Positions 51,910-60,753 are shown, counted from the stretch's first letter. The stretch is 64,000 nucleotides of DNA from Tepidimicrobium xylanilyticum (GCF_900106765.1 NZ_FNNG01000007.1:76999-140998), one strand, 5' to 3'. Numbers and translations are program-made. The notes: generated by a model not told the origin, from the letters alone.

Positions 51910-52606
51910 TTATCTTTTTATCCATCCGCTATCAATCCAATGTTGAGTGTCTGCTGATATAATGTCTTCGGTTTTTAACAAGTTTTTATGCAACATTTTT
52001 GAGATAAAAAAAAACATTCTTACTTTTATATTTTTACTTACAGGTTTTGGTAATAGATATTGCTTAGAAAACTTTCTTAATTTATACTCAACTCTTTTGC
52101 GTCTCTTGTCATTAATTTCATCCCATTTCACTGCACCCATAGTCCCAAAGCCAAACTTCTTTACATCTGATACACCCAGCCATGTCAAACTAGTTTCAAT
52201 ATCTTTTTGTGCAGCTCCATTAGGTGCACCAATACTTTGAGTAATTACCACTGCTCGTTTACCAAACATTTTTTTATCAGGTCTATGCACCATCCAATGA
52301 CATGCAAAATGATCTAATAATGCTTTCACCTGTCCTGGAGTTCTTAATACGTATACTGGATATGCAAATACGATTAACTCTGCATCAAGTATTGCATTCC
52401 AAATAGGCATTACATATTCAGCATGAGGGCATAATAACTCGCTTTTTTAAAAAGCAAGTTTTGCATCCACTACAAAATTTAGGCATATCTTTGGGTAAAT
52501 AGAATTCTATAATATCGTTGCCATTACGTAAGTTTTCCAAAAACAACTCTTTCATACGATAAGTACAACCTTTAACCTCTGTTCCATTGATTACTACTAT
52601 TTTCAT
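51910..52606 (-). pseudogene. Flavodoxin-like NAD(P)H oxidoreductase with homopolymer frameshift
   Basis: The N-terminal part (ATG 52606, IVVINGTEVKGCTYRMKELF, then FCSGCKTCFLKK) and the C-terminal part (MPIWNAILDAELIVFAYPVY, then LLDHFACHWMVHRPDKKMFG) lie in different frames. Deleting one A from the six-A run near 52445-52450 restores one continuous protein of about 230 residues through CPHAEYVMPIW. The family is the iron-sulfur flavoprotein-like NADPH reductases, as at 41395. A real mutation or a sequencing error in the homopolymer are equally possible from this read; the sequence otherwise looks intact. Confidence 0.8.
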
Positions 52607-52716
52607 ATACCAATACCCCCTTTTATATATCCGTAAAATAATTGTTACTATTTTTAATAAAATTGCAACTCTATCTAATATATATTAGTGTATTAATTAT
52701 ATTAGAGTCAGACTAA

Positions 52717-52989
52717 TTAAGCAATTGTCTGTTTATTAATTATGGTGAAATATCTTCTTACTGGCTTCCTTCCAGAAAATATTACCCCTGTTCCACGCAC
52801 TTCTTTTACTAATTGAAATACTTTAATTTGCCCTAAACTCTCAGAAATATTTCTTCCTATTCGAAAAGTATTGTGTTCCTGCATCAGCTTGTATATGACA
52901 TCACCTGTAACTAACTTGCCTAATACCCACTCCCCATATTCACTAACATATTTTAGCCTAAGTATATAATACTTTATCAGCCTAGCCAA
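52717..52989 (-). CDS. Hypothetical basic protein (90 aa)
   Basis: Unrecognised leftward frame starting at TTG 52989 with a weak AGGAA site. The second half (GDVIYKLMQEHNTFRIGRNI, then GQIKVFQLVKEVRGTGVIFS and GRKPVRRYFTI) looks like a winged-helix or RNA/DNA-binding fold, but I cannot name a family. An upstream stop in the same frame limits it, so it may be a truncated gene. It lies in a decayed neighbourhood. Confidence 0.4.
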   Translation of the reverse strand: MARLIKYYILRLKYVSEYGEWVLGKLVTGDVIYKLMQEHNTFRIGRNISESLGQIKVFQLVKEVRGTGVIFSGRKPVRRYFTIINKQTIA

Positions 52990-53079
52990 TGAATTCCTAG
53001 TTCAATATTTATAAAAAATTCAACTGTTAGTTAAAATAATAAATCCTTTAAACTAATTGGTTTAAGGGTCAGATCTCTA

Positions 53080-53298
53080 TTAAACATCCATTCTTTTTTT
53101 TATATTTTTATATCCAATCAGGATAAAAGCAACACATATAATTAACCCTAGTATAGCAGGTAAAATAATGGATTTGCCAGCCTCTCCACCAAATACTACA
53201 CTCCAAGTCACCTTGGCAACAGCTATAAATACAAGCACAAATATTCCAATCCACATACTTCGCTTCCAAAAAGCTATGGCCAAGGCTGTAAGAGACAT
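53080..53298 (-). CDS. Small two-helix membrane protein or fragment (72 aa)
   Basis: Leftward frame with two hydrophobic helices (SMWIGIFVLVFIAVAKVTWS and IILPAILGLIICVAFILIGY) and a basic tail. The frame extends upstream without a start (ESCIIWKHQLSSLVPMS), and surrounding DNA contains stop-broken frames, so this is probably the C-terminal piece of a larger membrane protein. A hairpin (CCTTTAAAC/GGTTTAAGG, 53045-53067) follows. Function unknown. Confidence 0.35.
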   Translation of the reverse strand: MSLTALAIAFWKRSMWIGIFVLVFIAVAKVTWSVVFGGEAGKSIILPAILGLIICVAFILIGYKNIKKRMDV

Positions 53299-53728
53299 AG
53301 GTACTAAAGATGAAAGCTGGTGCTTCCATATAATGCAAGATTCAAATTACTTTACACTACCAATTATGATTAGCAAGCATACGAGTTATACTTCATCCAG
53401 TAACATGGCGGTAATAGGTTTCGCATACAGTCCTGTTACGGATATTAAGCCTACATATTCTAACCGTAACACTTTAGAACAAATCCTATTTGCTTCTCAA
53501 TCAAAAAAATCAGGCCAATCCAGATTGTATTCTACTTCAACTCTCCCACTGTAAGTTTCCTAAGTTTTTCGTCACTCCTATAGATAAAGTTGTTGTTCTT
53601 TTTATTTGACGACATATTATCTTACTACTCAATCTCACATTAACAAAAAAAGACCATAGTACTTGATACTATCACTTATTGGATTAGGTCTAAATATCTC
53701 AGAATAAAGCTATAGGGAAATCGACTTG
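53299..53728. other. Decayed coding region upstream of the two-helix fragment
   Basis: Leftward frames interrupted by stops, for example RVEVEYNLDWPDFFD and VLRLEYVGLISVTGLYAKPI with MLLDEV, suggest one or two dead genes. I do not recognise a family. The rightward frame 53168-53554 is its shadow. Confidence 0.4.
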
Positions 53729-54931
53729 CTAAATAAATGTATATAAAACATAGGCTGCCCATTTTACAGCTTTTAAATATCCTTCAAATAACTTATTAGA
53801 ATCTATCTCTATTATATCAGCATATTTATGTACATCTAGCCAATTTGCCTGTTCATATGCAGTAATCAACTTGAGAATTGGCACCAGATCTCCTTTTTGA
53901 TAAACCAAAGAATCATAAATGGCATCCGATATTAATATCTTCTCTAATGCTTCTTTCATTGATTGGTCAAGCATTGCATCTAATACACTAAATAGACACA
54001 TGGTATAAACTTCGTCTCTTCGATTCCTGTATTTACTATGAATAGCTATGTGTTCACCAAATTTTGCTCGAACTAAGGACATTCTAATCAGTTCAACCGG
54101 CTTATCTTTTGAAATGCTTTGGAGCATTAACACATGGATCCATCTTTCCAATTCTATAAGCCCCATATATTGTAACGCTAATTTTACTGAATTGAATGGG
54201 TCTTTTCTTCTATTGCTCATAACCCGCATTACACGATAAGAAAGATTTACATCTGATACAATAATATTTGCTATCCTGTTAAAAGAAGGCTCTTCCTTTC
54301 TTAATTCTTGTAAAATTCTAGAGTATTGGATCTTTGAATAATTTTTATCATTTGATTTTGCAACAATTTTGGGTTTACTAAAGAAAAAGCCCTGAAACAA
54401 TTGGAATCCCATGTCTACAGCCTTACGGAAATCCTCTTCTGTCTCAACCTTTTCTGCAAGAATAGTTATATGTTGTGATAGTAATTCTTTAACATCGTAC
54501 TTAATTGTATCAAGAGGGGTATTTATGATATCAATTTTTATGATATCCGCAATAGGTATAATTGAACTAAAAACGTCTTTTTTAAAATCATCTAAAGCTA
54601 TTTTATATCCCATTCCCTTTAAATATTTTAATCTTTCTATTAGTGCTTCATCTATTTTTACGGTTTCTAGCACTTCTATTACTAATGAGTCGGAAGGAAT
54701 CAATCCAATGGTATCTGACATAATGAAATCATAATCAAAGTTAACAAACGCTTTCCCATTTCCCACAATCTGGTTTAATCCCTGTTCAAAAAGACCTCCA
54801 AAAACACTAGCTGTAGCAGAAGTTGATGAGACATTTGCAAATTCCTCCGAATTTAAATCTACCCTATATAGAAGCTCATATCCATAAATTTTCATAGATT
54901 TGTTGAATATTGGTTGTCGTGCAATAAACAT
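53729..54931 (-). CDS. EAL-HDOD signalling protein (YuxH/CdgJ-like)
   Basis: A 400-residue cytoplasmic protein. The N-terminal half is an EAL-type domain (IFNKSMKIYGYELLYRVDLN, IEVLETVKID, ALDDFKKDVF, IIKIDIINT, AEKVETEEDF, FQGFFFSKPKI). The second half is an HDOD domain (RIANIIVSDVNLSYRVMRVM and later helices). The EAL signature is EVLE and several metal ligands are conserved, but YuxH-type proteins are usually catalytically weak or inactive on c-di-GMP, so an effector role is likely. RBS AAGGAAG before ATG 54931. Single gene. Confidence 0.9.
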   Translation of the reverse strand: MFIARQPIFNKSMKIYGYELLYRVDLNSEEFANVSSTSATASVFGGLFEQGLNQIVGNGKAFVNFDYDFIMSDTIGLIPSDSLVIEVLETVKIDEALIERLKYLKGMGYKIALDDFKKDVFSSIIPIADIIKIDIINTPLDTIKYDVKELLSQHITILAEKVETEEDFRKAVDMGFQLFQGFFFSKPKIVAKSNDKNYSKIQYSRILQELRKEEPSFNRIANIIVSDVNLSYRVMRVMSNRRKDPFNSVKLALQYMGLIELERWIHVLMLQSISKDKPVELIRMSLVRAKFGEHIAIHSKYRNRRDEVYTMCLFSVLDAMLDQSMKEALEKILISDAIYDSLVYQKGDLVPILKLITAYEQANWLDVHKYADIIEIDSNKLFEGYLKAVKWAAYVLYTFI

Positions 54932-55174
54932 TAGACATCTTCCTTCTCATCATTTATAAGGCAAAATTTCGATATATCTATGACTTTTCCATTTGAATAT
55001 TAGCCAACTTTGTTTATTTTAAAACAAACCAAAATATAATATTGTTCATTTATTATAACTAAAAAACTTACTTTATTTTATTATATACTACAAATAAAAT
55101 TAGTCCATCATTTTTTCTACTAATCAACAAAATCCTACTGATACTGATGCAATAAAATCAAATACTAAAGCAGA
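54932..55174. other. AT-rich spacer upstream of the EAL-HDOD gene
   Basis: About 240 bases without coding sign, holding the leftward promoter of the EAL-HDOD gene. Merges on the right into the ABC exporter relic. Confidence 0.4.
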
Positions 55175-55438
55175 GCAATACTAAAGGATAATCCTATAAT
55201 TTTACTTGATGAGGCTACAGCATCCCTTAATATTGAAAACTAGCTTAAAATGAAACAAGCAATAGTAAACCCCTAAATGTTGAAAAAACATAATAATGAT
55301 TGCTCAACCCTTTCAGCAGTCAAAAATGCAGGTAAGATAATTGTACTTGACCACGGCCAAGTAATAGAACAAGGAACTCATGAAGAACTATTGGAAAAAA
55401 AATACTATTCCATGTGGAATGCGAGAAAACAAGATTAA
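55175..55438 (+). pseudogene. C-terminal relic of an ABC exporter
   Basis: The frame reads AILKDNPIILLDEATASLNI (Walker B of an MsbA-type ATPase), then two in-frame stops, then LSAVKNAGKIIVLDHGQVIE and QGTHEELLEKKYYSMWNARK, the usual end of such exporters. The membrane domain, Walker A and signature are gone, and the H-loop region is damaged. A terminator at 55468 still follows. Confidence 0.85.
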
Positions 55439-55467
55439 GTGTTATATAAATTTGCAGTTCTATAACA

Positions 55468-55500
55468 AATGTTGGGGTAGAAATAATATCCCCAACATTT
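55468..55500 (+). terminator. Terminator after the ABC exporter relic
   Basis: AAATGTTGGGG (55468-55478) pairs with CCCCAACATTT (55490-55500). Confidence 0.75.
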
Positions 55501-55668
55501 ATTTTCTCAAAATATAACACAAAAGGAAAATTGAAAAGAATAGAATTATCCAAAGTATGTCTAGACTTGGTAAATTGAAATGTTTTACGCTAAAATCTTT
55601 AAATCACAAGAAGATTTAAAGGAAAAATAGTTAAATACATTAAATATTACAATAAGTTCGAAATTCTC

Positions 55669-56460
55669 TTACTCATTAACAGCATCAGGAGATTCTGAAT
55701 TAATATCTAATGACAATTCAAATAATGCATTGACCCCTTCATATTCTTCGTTTCTTCTTATTATTCCTGTCTTCTCATCATATGTATATGCACTTGAATC
55801 ATAGAAGGTTGTATCGCTGACACATATATACAATCCATTATCTGCAAATTCCTCAATATTATTACATTCAGCGATTCTATATATAATACCATCCTCTACA
55901 ATTTCAGTATAACCTCCACGCATTGTTATAATATTGAACTCCAACGGATTTTTACCTTTAATTAATGGAGAAACAAAGAACGAAATCTCACCATATTCAG
56001 AGTCTGTAGTATTTGGCATTGGAGTTCCATCTACATTTTCTATAGCTACAACAATATAGGTTCTATTATTTTGCACTATATCATTATGAGCAAATACATA
56101 ATCAGTTAAGTTTTCTCCTGATACAACTCCTAACAATGTTATCTTATAGTTTCCGTATATTTGACTTTCATTAATAGTAATTACATCATCACTTAAAAAA
56201 GCATCAGCTAATTTTTTATCTTCTATAAATTCTGCTACCTGTGATGGTGAAAGATATCTCCAAGCTGCATATATCGAAATACTACCAATAACAAAAATTA
56301 AGGCTACAACCAACGCCGCTGCAGGAATTCTTCTTTTTTTAAATCTTTTCATCTGCTCTGCCTCCCTTATTTGACTTATAATTTTTTCATTTAACCTTCT
56401 ATCTGGCTCTTCAGTTAAAATAAAAGCTTCTTTTAAAATTTCATCTATATTACTCTTCAA
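55669..56460 (-). CDS. Anti-sigma factor-like membrane protein of the ECF pair
   Basis: A 263-residue protein: a cytoplasmic helical N terminus (1-45) that can bind the sigma factor, one membrane segment (IPAAALVVALIFVIGSISIY, about 45-64), and an extracytoplasmic beta-rich domain (about 70-255, resembling DUF4179-type regions). Layout and position downstream of an ECF sigma gene mark it as its anti-sigma factor. Starts at TTG 56460, 8 bases after GGAGGTG, overlapping the sigma gene by 11 bases. The signal is presumably an envelope stress, not identifiable here. Confidence 0.82.
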   Translation of the reverse strand: MKSNIDEILKEAFILTEEPDRRLNEKIISQIREAEQMKRFKKRRIPAAALVVALIFVIGSISIYAAWRYLSPSQVAEFIEDKKLADAFLSDDVITINESQIYGNYKITLLGVVSGENLTDYVFAHNDIVQNNRTYIVVAIENVDGTPMPNTTDSEYGEISFFVSPLIKGKNPLEFNIITMRGGYTEIVEDGIIYRIAECNNIEEFADNGLYICVSDTTFYDSSAYTYDEKTGIIRRNEEYEGVNALFELSLDINSESPDAVNE

Positions 56461-56980
56461 AATAAATCACCTCCAGTTTATCCTTTAATATCTTTCTTGC
56501 TTTGTGCAATCTACTTTTAACAGTTCCTTCAGGAATCTTCAAAAGTTTTGCTATTTCATTTAATGAAAGATCTTCCATATAATAAAGATAAATAGGAATG
56601 CGATATTTATCATTTAATTTTTTTACTTCCTGTTCAACTATATTTTTTTCTTCATTAGCCAATACTCGTTCTTCTAAAAAAGATGTTACACCTGCGACAT
56701 TATTTTTTTGCTTTTCCTCTATCCATCTTTCCATCCTAGCTATTCGTTGCCTCCAGGCATACTTTCTTTTCTTGTTCTTCCAAATTCTTAATGTTATCGA
56801 TAATAAATAACTCTTTGGATTTTGATCCATATGGATATCTTTCATTATTTCCACTGCTTTCAAAAAAGTATCCTGATACAAATCCTCCGCTTCCGTAAGA
56901 TTACATGTCAACTGTTTACAGAAAATATATATATCTTTACCATATGTATTGATACATACCTCTAATTCTTCTATGCTCAT
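56450..56980 (-). CDS. ECF-type RNA polymerase sigma factor
   Basis: A 176-residue sigma-70-like factor. Region 2 reads AEDLYQDTFLKAVEIMKDIH and NPKSYLLSITLRIWKNKKRK (about 28-75); region 4 reads YRIPIYLYYMEDLSLNEIAK and LLKIPEGTVKSRLHKARKIL (about 123-168), which binds the -35 element. No extra domain. It is co-transcribed with the membrane anti-sigma downstream. TGTTACAATG near 57045 could be an autoregulated -35 region. RBS GGAGGTG before ATG 56980. Confidence 0.9.
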   Translation of the reverse strand: MSIEELEVCINTYGKDIYIFCKQLTCNLTEAEDLYQDTFLKAVEIMKDIHMDQNPKSYLLSITLRIWKNKKRKYAWRQRIARMERWIEEKQKNNVAGVTSFLEERVLANEEKNIVEQEVKKLNDKYRIPIYLYYMEDLSLNEIAKLLKIPEGTVKSRLHKARKILKDKLEVIYFEE

Positions 56981-57831
56981 TAATACTCACCTCCATAATA
57001 TAGTCTTCTCTTCACACGTTTTTTGCTCTACACTTATACATTGTAACAATTATAAAATAGGTTCATTAAAATAGTCTAATTTTTTCCTTGTCAGGATAAG
57101 CACCTTGACCATGACTAATTCGGTTTTTAATTAGTTATAGTTCAACTTAACATATGGGGTAAGAAATACTGGAAATCATTCATGAAGGAAATACTGCTTA
57201 CATGCTATTCATAAGTAAAAAAGTTCCATCTTAAAGAAAGTATTTTGGCCTCAGCGATGGGGATATCAATTTATAATATTTAATCAACGGTAGCTTTGCC
57301 ATTCGTTATAAAAAGCAAAAGCATTTCAAATTTGCACTTATATCCTCATTTTTTAAGTATAATGTCGACATCGTATTGTAAAAGATAAAATAAGGTATAT
57401 TGCTACGAAAGAATTATTAACGCCATTGACAATGTTATAGTATTAAAATGTTGAAAGACTAATTCAATTAAAAAAACAACTTGTATTATAATAAACAAGT
57501 TGTTTAAAACACATAAGATTTCAGCTAAATTTTACCTAACTCAATAATTAAGTAAATCCTCTTTTTAATAATTCAGTCATTCTATAGCAGCCATAGTATA
57601 ACTTCCCTGTTTCAATAATTATTAATATATTTTTCTCTATTTGCCTATTGTGAATTTGATAACCACATTTGTTAATTTCTCAACTTCATTTATATCTTCA
57701 ATTTTAAAACTTCTATTAATATTAAATAATGGGTAGATAAACTAAAACTAACAATTTGTCCCATTCTTTGTTCCTATGATGCTTCCAAAATCCATCCAAC
57801 AAACTTCTCTCCAAAACAATTCCCCATTCTA
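56981..57831. other. Gene-poor region between ECF sigma and the first RiPP maturase
   Basis: No intact gene. A hairpin AACAACTTGT/AACAAGTTGTT (57475-57504) could be a terminator. Leftward frames downstream of the maturase (for example SFKIEDINEVEKLTNVVIKF near 57650-57710 and ETGKLYYGCYRMTELLKRGF near 57560-57620) look like relics of one or two dead genes that once followed it. I recognise no family. Confidence 0.45.
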
Positions 57832-59181
57832 TCAATAGGCATTATTTACTGTTTCACTGCTTTTTTCCATAGCTTCTTCCATTTCTTTATAGAATAAAGG
57901 GAGCTCTTTATGCAAAATAGTTTTGATTGAATAACACATAGGTCTGAAAAAATCATCAGTTTCAGCTAATCCTAGTGGACAGCCTCCTCCACAAAGAAGA
58001 GAATATATACAATCTCTACATTCAGGTATTTTTTCTATATTACGGTTACGTATTGAGTTTTCCTTGAACTCAACTAAAGGATAATACTTTCCAACAGAAA
58101 AACGTTCTTTGCCAACACACCCCAAACATGGATAAATATCACCATAGGGATCAAACACCATACCATCAGAATGGGCATAGCAATAGGAATATAAAGGAAT
58201 TATGGGCCTGCCGTACACTAAGTGGTCCAGTATTGAATTTTTTTTAGTTATAAAGTTGTTTATTCTTTGCCTATCCTCGAACGAGTGCTTTGTATCCGAA
58301 CGATATACTTCAGTCAATATATCAATTCGTTCATCATGAGAGTCTTGAAGTAGTGTAGTCAATTCAAACGATAAATTGTCCTTATATCCTGAAAATCTGT
58401 CAAGCAGGTTTTCCCTTAAATCAATTCCGTTCTCATAATTGTTTTTGTCAAGATTCATTCTGATTCGAATATTTATCCCGCTTTCTAAACACCTTTCTAT
58501 ACCATCCATGATTTTTTTGTATGTAGGCTTTCCGTTAGCTAAAACTCTCCTGCTATTGTGAACCTTTTCGCTACCATCTAAAGTGATTAAAACTTGAGAA
58601 ATTTTTAGAGACAAAAGCAAATCAAGGAATTCTGTCAGATAATAACCATTGGTAAAAATTTGATATGTTTTATCGGGAGCTTTATTAAAAAGGTATTCCA
58701 AAGCAGGTCTTGTTTTTGGAAGCAACGGTTCTCCTCCAAAAAGGCATATAGCCTGCAAGCCCTCACCCGCCAGTTTTAAAGCTGCATCAATTTGTTCAGG
58801 AGTTATAACCTCTTTTTTAAAATAAGCATCCCCCTCAAAGCAATAAGGACATCTAAAGTTACAGTCATAAGTCATAACAAAAGCAATAATTCTTTGTTCT
58901 TTTTGCCTTTGAATGTGGTCATTACGCAATACTTTTAAGATTTCATTCTTTATAGCTATTTCCTCTTCGTCATTATTTACTAGATATCCCCTAGATTGGA
59001 GATTACTCAATAACTCTACCTCCAAATCATTTTCTGGTACAATTTCTTCACAAGCCTGCCACTTGGACAAGGTTTTGTAAATAGGGGCATCGATTTCATC
59101 CATAGTACCTGTTAAAGAGTTTATCAGCAGTTTTTTGTCATCGTGTATGTCTACAAATATCATGTGTTTAATTAATTTCAT
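57832..59181 (-). CDS. Radical SAM/SPASM peptide maturase (cassette 1)
   Basis: A 449-residue enzyme. Residues 1-90 form an N-terminal peptide-binding region; Cys107, Cys111 and Cys114 (YDCNFRCPYC) hold the SAM [4Fe-4S] cluster; CLFGGEPLLP and FTNGYYL are further rSAM motifs. The C terminus is a SPASM domain with two auxiliary clusters (YPCLGCVGKE, CRDCIYSLLCGGGC, and a last Cys near 423). This architecture makes thioether, C-C or similar links in ribosomal peptides. The small Cys-rich precursor gene lies 294 bases upstream on the same strand, with a hairpin between. It recalls CcpM/CLI_3235-type maturases, from memory only. Confidence 0.88.
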   Translation of the reverse strand: MKLIKHMIFVDIHDDKKLLINSLTGTMDEIDAPIYKTLSKWQACEEIVPENDLEVELLSNLQSRGYLVNNDEEEIAIKNEILKVLRNDHIQRQKEQRIIAFVMTYDCNFRCPYCFEGDAYFKKEVITPEQIDAALKLAGEGLQAICLFGGEPLLPKTRPALEYLFNKAPDKTYQIFTNGYYLTEFLDLLLSLKISQVLITLDGSEKVHNSRRVLANGKPTYKKIMDGIERCLESGINIRIRMNLDKNNYENGIDLRENLLDRFSGYKDNLSFELTTLLQDSHDERIDILTEVYRSDTKHSFEDRQRINNFITKKNSILDHLVYGRPIIPLYSYCYAHSDGMVFDPYGDIYPCLGCVGKERFSVGKYYPLVEFKENSIRNRNIEKIPECRDCIYSLLCGGGCPLGLAETDDFFRPMCYSIKTILHKELPLFYKEMEEAMEKSSETVNNAY

Positions 59182-59357
59182 TATTCTCCCTCCCTATAGC
59201 TGATTGGTTTGCTAATGGAGTCCATGGCTTCTCAGCAATGGCCTAACTAATGCCCATTATCTCCACCAAGTTTGTAGTACACACAAAATTTCCCAACAAA
59301 TCACACTTCTAAAAATTATAATAAGCTAAATACCTAGCAAAATGTTAACTGTGATAA

Positions 59358-59404
59358 AAACCCTTCTATCACTGATATTTTAGATTGTTGTGATAGAAGG
59401 GTTT
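59358..59404 (-). terminator. Attenuator hairpin between precursor 1 and maturase 1
   Basis: AAACCCTTCTATCAC (59358-59372) pairs perfectly with GTGATAGAAGGGTTT (59390-59404). The leftward reading continues with T residues, so a fraction of transcripts should stop here, giving more precursor than enzyme. Confidence 0.8.
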
Positions 59405-59474
59405 GGTTTTATAGCTTAGCTTTTTTCGAGTTACACATATTAGTAAACGAGTAAGCTAAACTACTTTACTAATA

Positions 59475-59600
59475 TTAGCAAGCACAACACCAGTGGTTTC
59501 CAATCCCTATCATTGGTCCCATTGCACTATCTAGGTTTGACTTCTCATTTGCTATATCTTGTAAATTCCAACCATTTACAATAATTGGCTTCATTTTCAT
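59475..59600 (-). CDS. Cys-rich RiPP precursor peptide (cassette 1)
   Basis: A 41-residue peptide with excellent RBS (AGGAGG 8 bases before ATG 59600). N-terminal leader: MKMKPIIVNGWNLQDIANEK. C-terminal core ends IGNHWCCAC, with three Cys and Trp packed at the very end. The stop immediately follows the last Cys. No Gly-Gly leader cut site or lasso-type motif. Placement upstream of a SPASM radical SAM enzyme, with a hairpin between, is typical of RiPP precursors. The chemical product (thioether or other) is unknown. A second ATG (59594) is in frame. Confidence 0.75.
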   Translation of the reverse strand: MKMKPIIVNGWNLQDIANEKSNLDSAMGPMIGIGNHWCCAC

Positions 59601-59884
59601 TATATTTTCACCTCCTAGCATGGCGTAAAGTTCCGCCTTCTTTTTGAATTATACCATGGTATATGTAAATTATAGTAAATTGTTTTGCTAAAGTCAAGTT
59701 ATTCCATTAATTCCTTTTATCGCATTAATTTACATTTTCTTTCATTTCCTAACGTTTTTTATAAACTCCTAAATACCTCTAAATACTAGGCAAAACCTTG
59801 GACCACTTTATATTAATCTGATTCCTGCAATTTGTAAATTGGTATTACAGTTTTCGAAATACTGGGTCAAACCTATTATTCTCT

Positions 59885-60006
59885 TCAAAATCGGACAGAA
59901 AAACTTGTTTTTCTGAATCTCATCTGAATTATTCTATCCGTTATTTTACTAACCATATCAGCAGGCAATTCAATCCCATGAATACTGTCCCGAATTCCCT
60001 TATAGC
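59885..60006 (-). mobile_element. IS256-family transposase relic
   Basis: The leftward frame reads KGIRDSIHGIELPADMVSKI and TDRIIQM, which corresponds to the IS256 transposase block RDI.DHI..IYGIE.S..MVSKITDRI with a small deletion, then runs off into a wrong frame and a stop at 59885. Only this piece of the mutator-type transposase remains, and hairpin-repeat copy 3 lies immediately upstream in the same orientation. Confidence 0.7.
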
Positions 60007-60027
60007 ATCCTCCTTAATGCATTAAAT

Positions 60028-60080
60028 AATTCTCCTTTCTGGTTTAAATCCTATTTTGATACTTACCAGAAAAGAGAGTT
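60028..60080. repeat. Dispersed 53-bp hairpin repeat, copy 3
   Basis: Arms AATTCTCCTTTCTGG and CCAGAAAAGAGAGTT pair; differences from copy 1 in the stem (CCAG/CTAG here CTGG/CCAG) are partly compensatory, which supports selection for folding. In the leftward reading AAAGGAG precedes an ATG and then the IS256 relic. Confidence 0.7.
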
Positions 60081-60562
60081 CTATCTTCTAAAATCACAAA
60101 TTATTTCACACTACCTTCTATTATTATGGAAACCGTCTTTTGTACTGCTTCTTTATAATCTGTATTCAAATATCTTGTTAATTGAGTTTTTTTTTACTAT
60201 AACATATACTCACTCTTACAAACTTGTCTTCTGTTCTATTTCTTGTTAAGTAAAATACAATTAAAATGCAGAATATTGTAGATATTTCGGGAGATTTTAA
60301 TGTTAAATTTACCCAATTTTTATGATATACTTTGGTATAAGCAATAGAGTAAATATATTTACTATTTTATATTTTATATTTCAAATTGCTTGCTAGACCC
60401 TTAAAAAAAGGGGAAAAAGAGGTTAAGGATTGAAGTGTTAAGCCAATTGAATATTGGATTTATTTTTAAAGAAAACACTAAAATAAACAGTTAATTTGAT
60501 AATTAATCTTCTAGGATTCATAAATATTAATTAATATATTTTTAAGAAAGGAGGTTCAAAAA

Positions 60563-60685
60563 ATGAAAATCAAGGCATTAATACCAGCTATCTTAAAAAG
60601 GAAAGTTGTGCATAGTAATATTTCATTATCCTGTTATTATGCAGGATGTGGGTCTGCAGATAGTTGGCCATTGCATGTGGACTGA
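60563..60685 (+). CDS. RiPP precursor peptide (cassette 2)
   Basis: A 40-residue peptide with RBS AAAGGAGG 8 bases before ATG. The leader is basic (MKIKALIPAILKRKVVHSN), and the likely core is ISLSCYYAGCGSADSWPLHV ending in Asp, with two Cys, two Tyr and one Trp. No similarity to the cassette 1 precursor beyond size. Followed by a perfect hairpin, a SPASM radical SAM enzyme and an ABC exporter, a full RiPP gene order. The product and its modification are unknown. Confidence 0.75.
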   Translation: MKIKALIPAILKRKVVHSNISLSCYYAGCGSADSWPLHVD

Positions 60686-60690
60686 AATTT

Positions 60691-60718
60691 GTACAGTAAC
60701 CCAAGCGGGTTACTGTAC
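60691..60718 (+). terminator. Attenuator hairpin between precursor 2 and maturase 2
   Basis: GTACAGTAACCC (60691-60702) pairs perfectly with GGGTTACTGTAC (60707-60718) around the tetraloop AAGC, five bases after the precursor stop. No strong T-run follows, so it may limit read-through or protect the precursor mRNA end. Confidence 0.8.
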
Positions 60719-60753
60719 GCTAGAATAAATTATAAGTAATGTAGGAGGAAAAA

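Larger units (their letters stand above)
59601..60562. other. Divergent intergenic region between the two RiPP cassettes
   Basis: About 960 bases. It contains the leftward promoter of cassette 1 (near 59640-59700), an IS256-type transposase relic, hairpin-repeat copy 3 and, near 60300-60400, AT-rich sequence that should hold the rightward promoter of cassette 2 (TATGATATACT-like box at about 60325). No intact gene. Confidence 0.5.

Noticed and set aside
52418-52606. Programmed ribosomal frameshift in the flavodoxin-like gene
   Set aside because: The A6 run is slippery, but the needed shift is +1, not the common -1, and no stimulatory structure or rare-codon context is apparent; a mutation or read error is simpler.
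53168-53554. A 128-codon rightward frame
   Set aside because: It is antisense to a decayed leftward membrane-protein region, has no RBS and matches no family.
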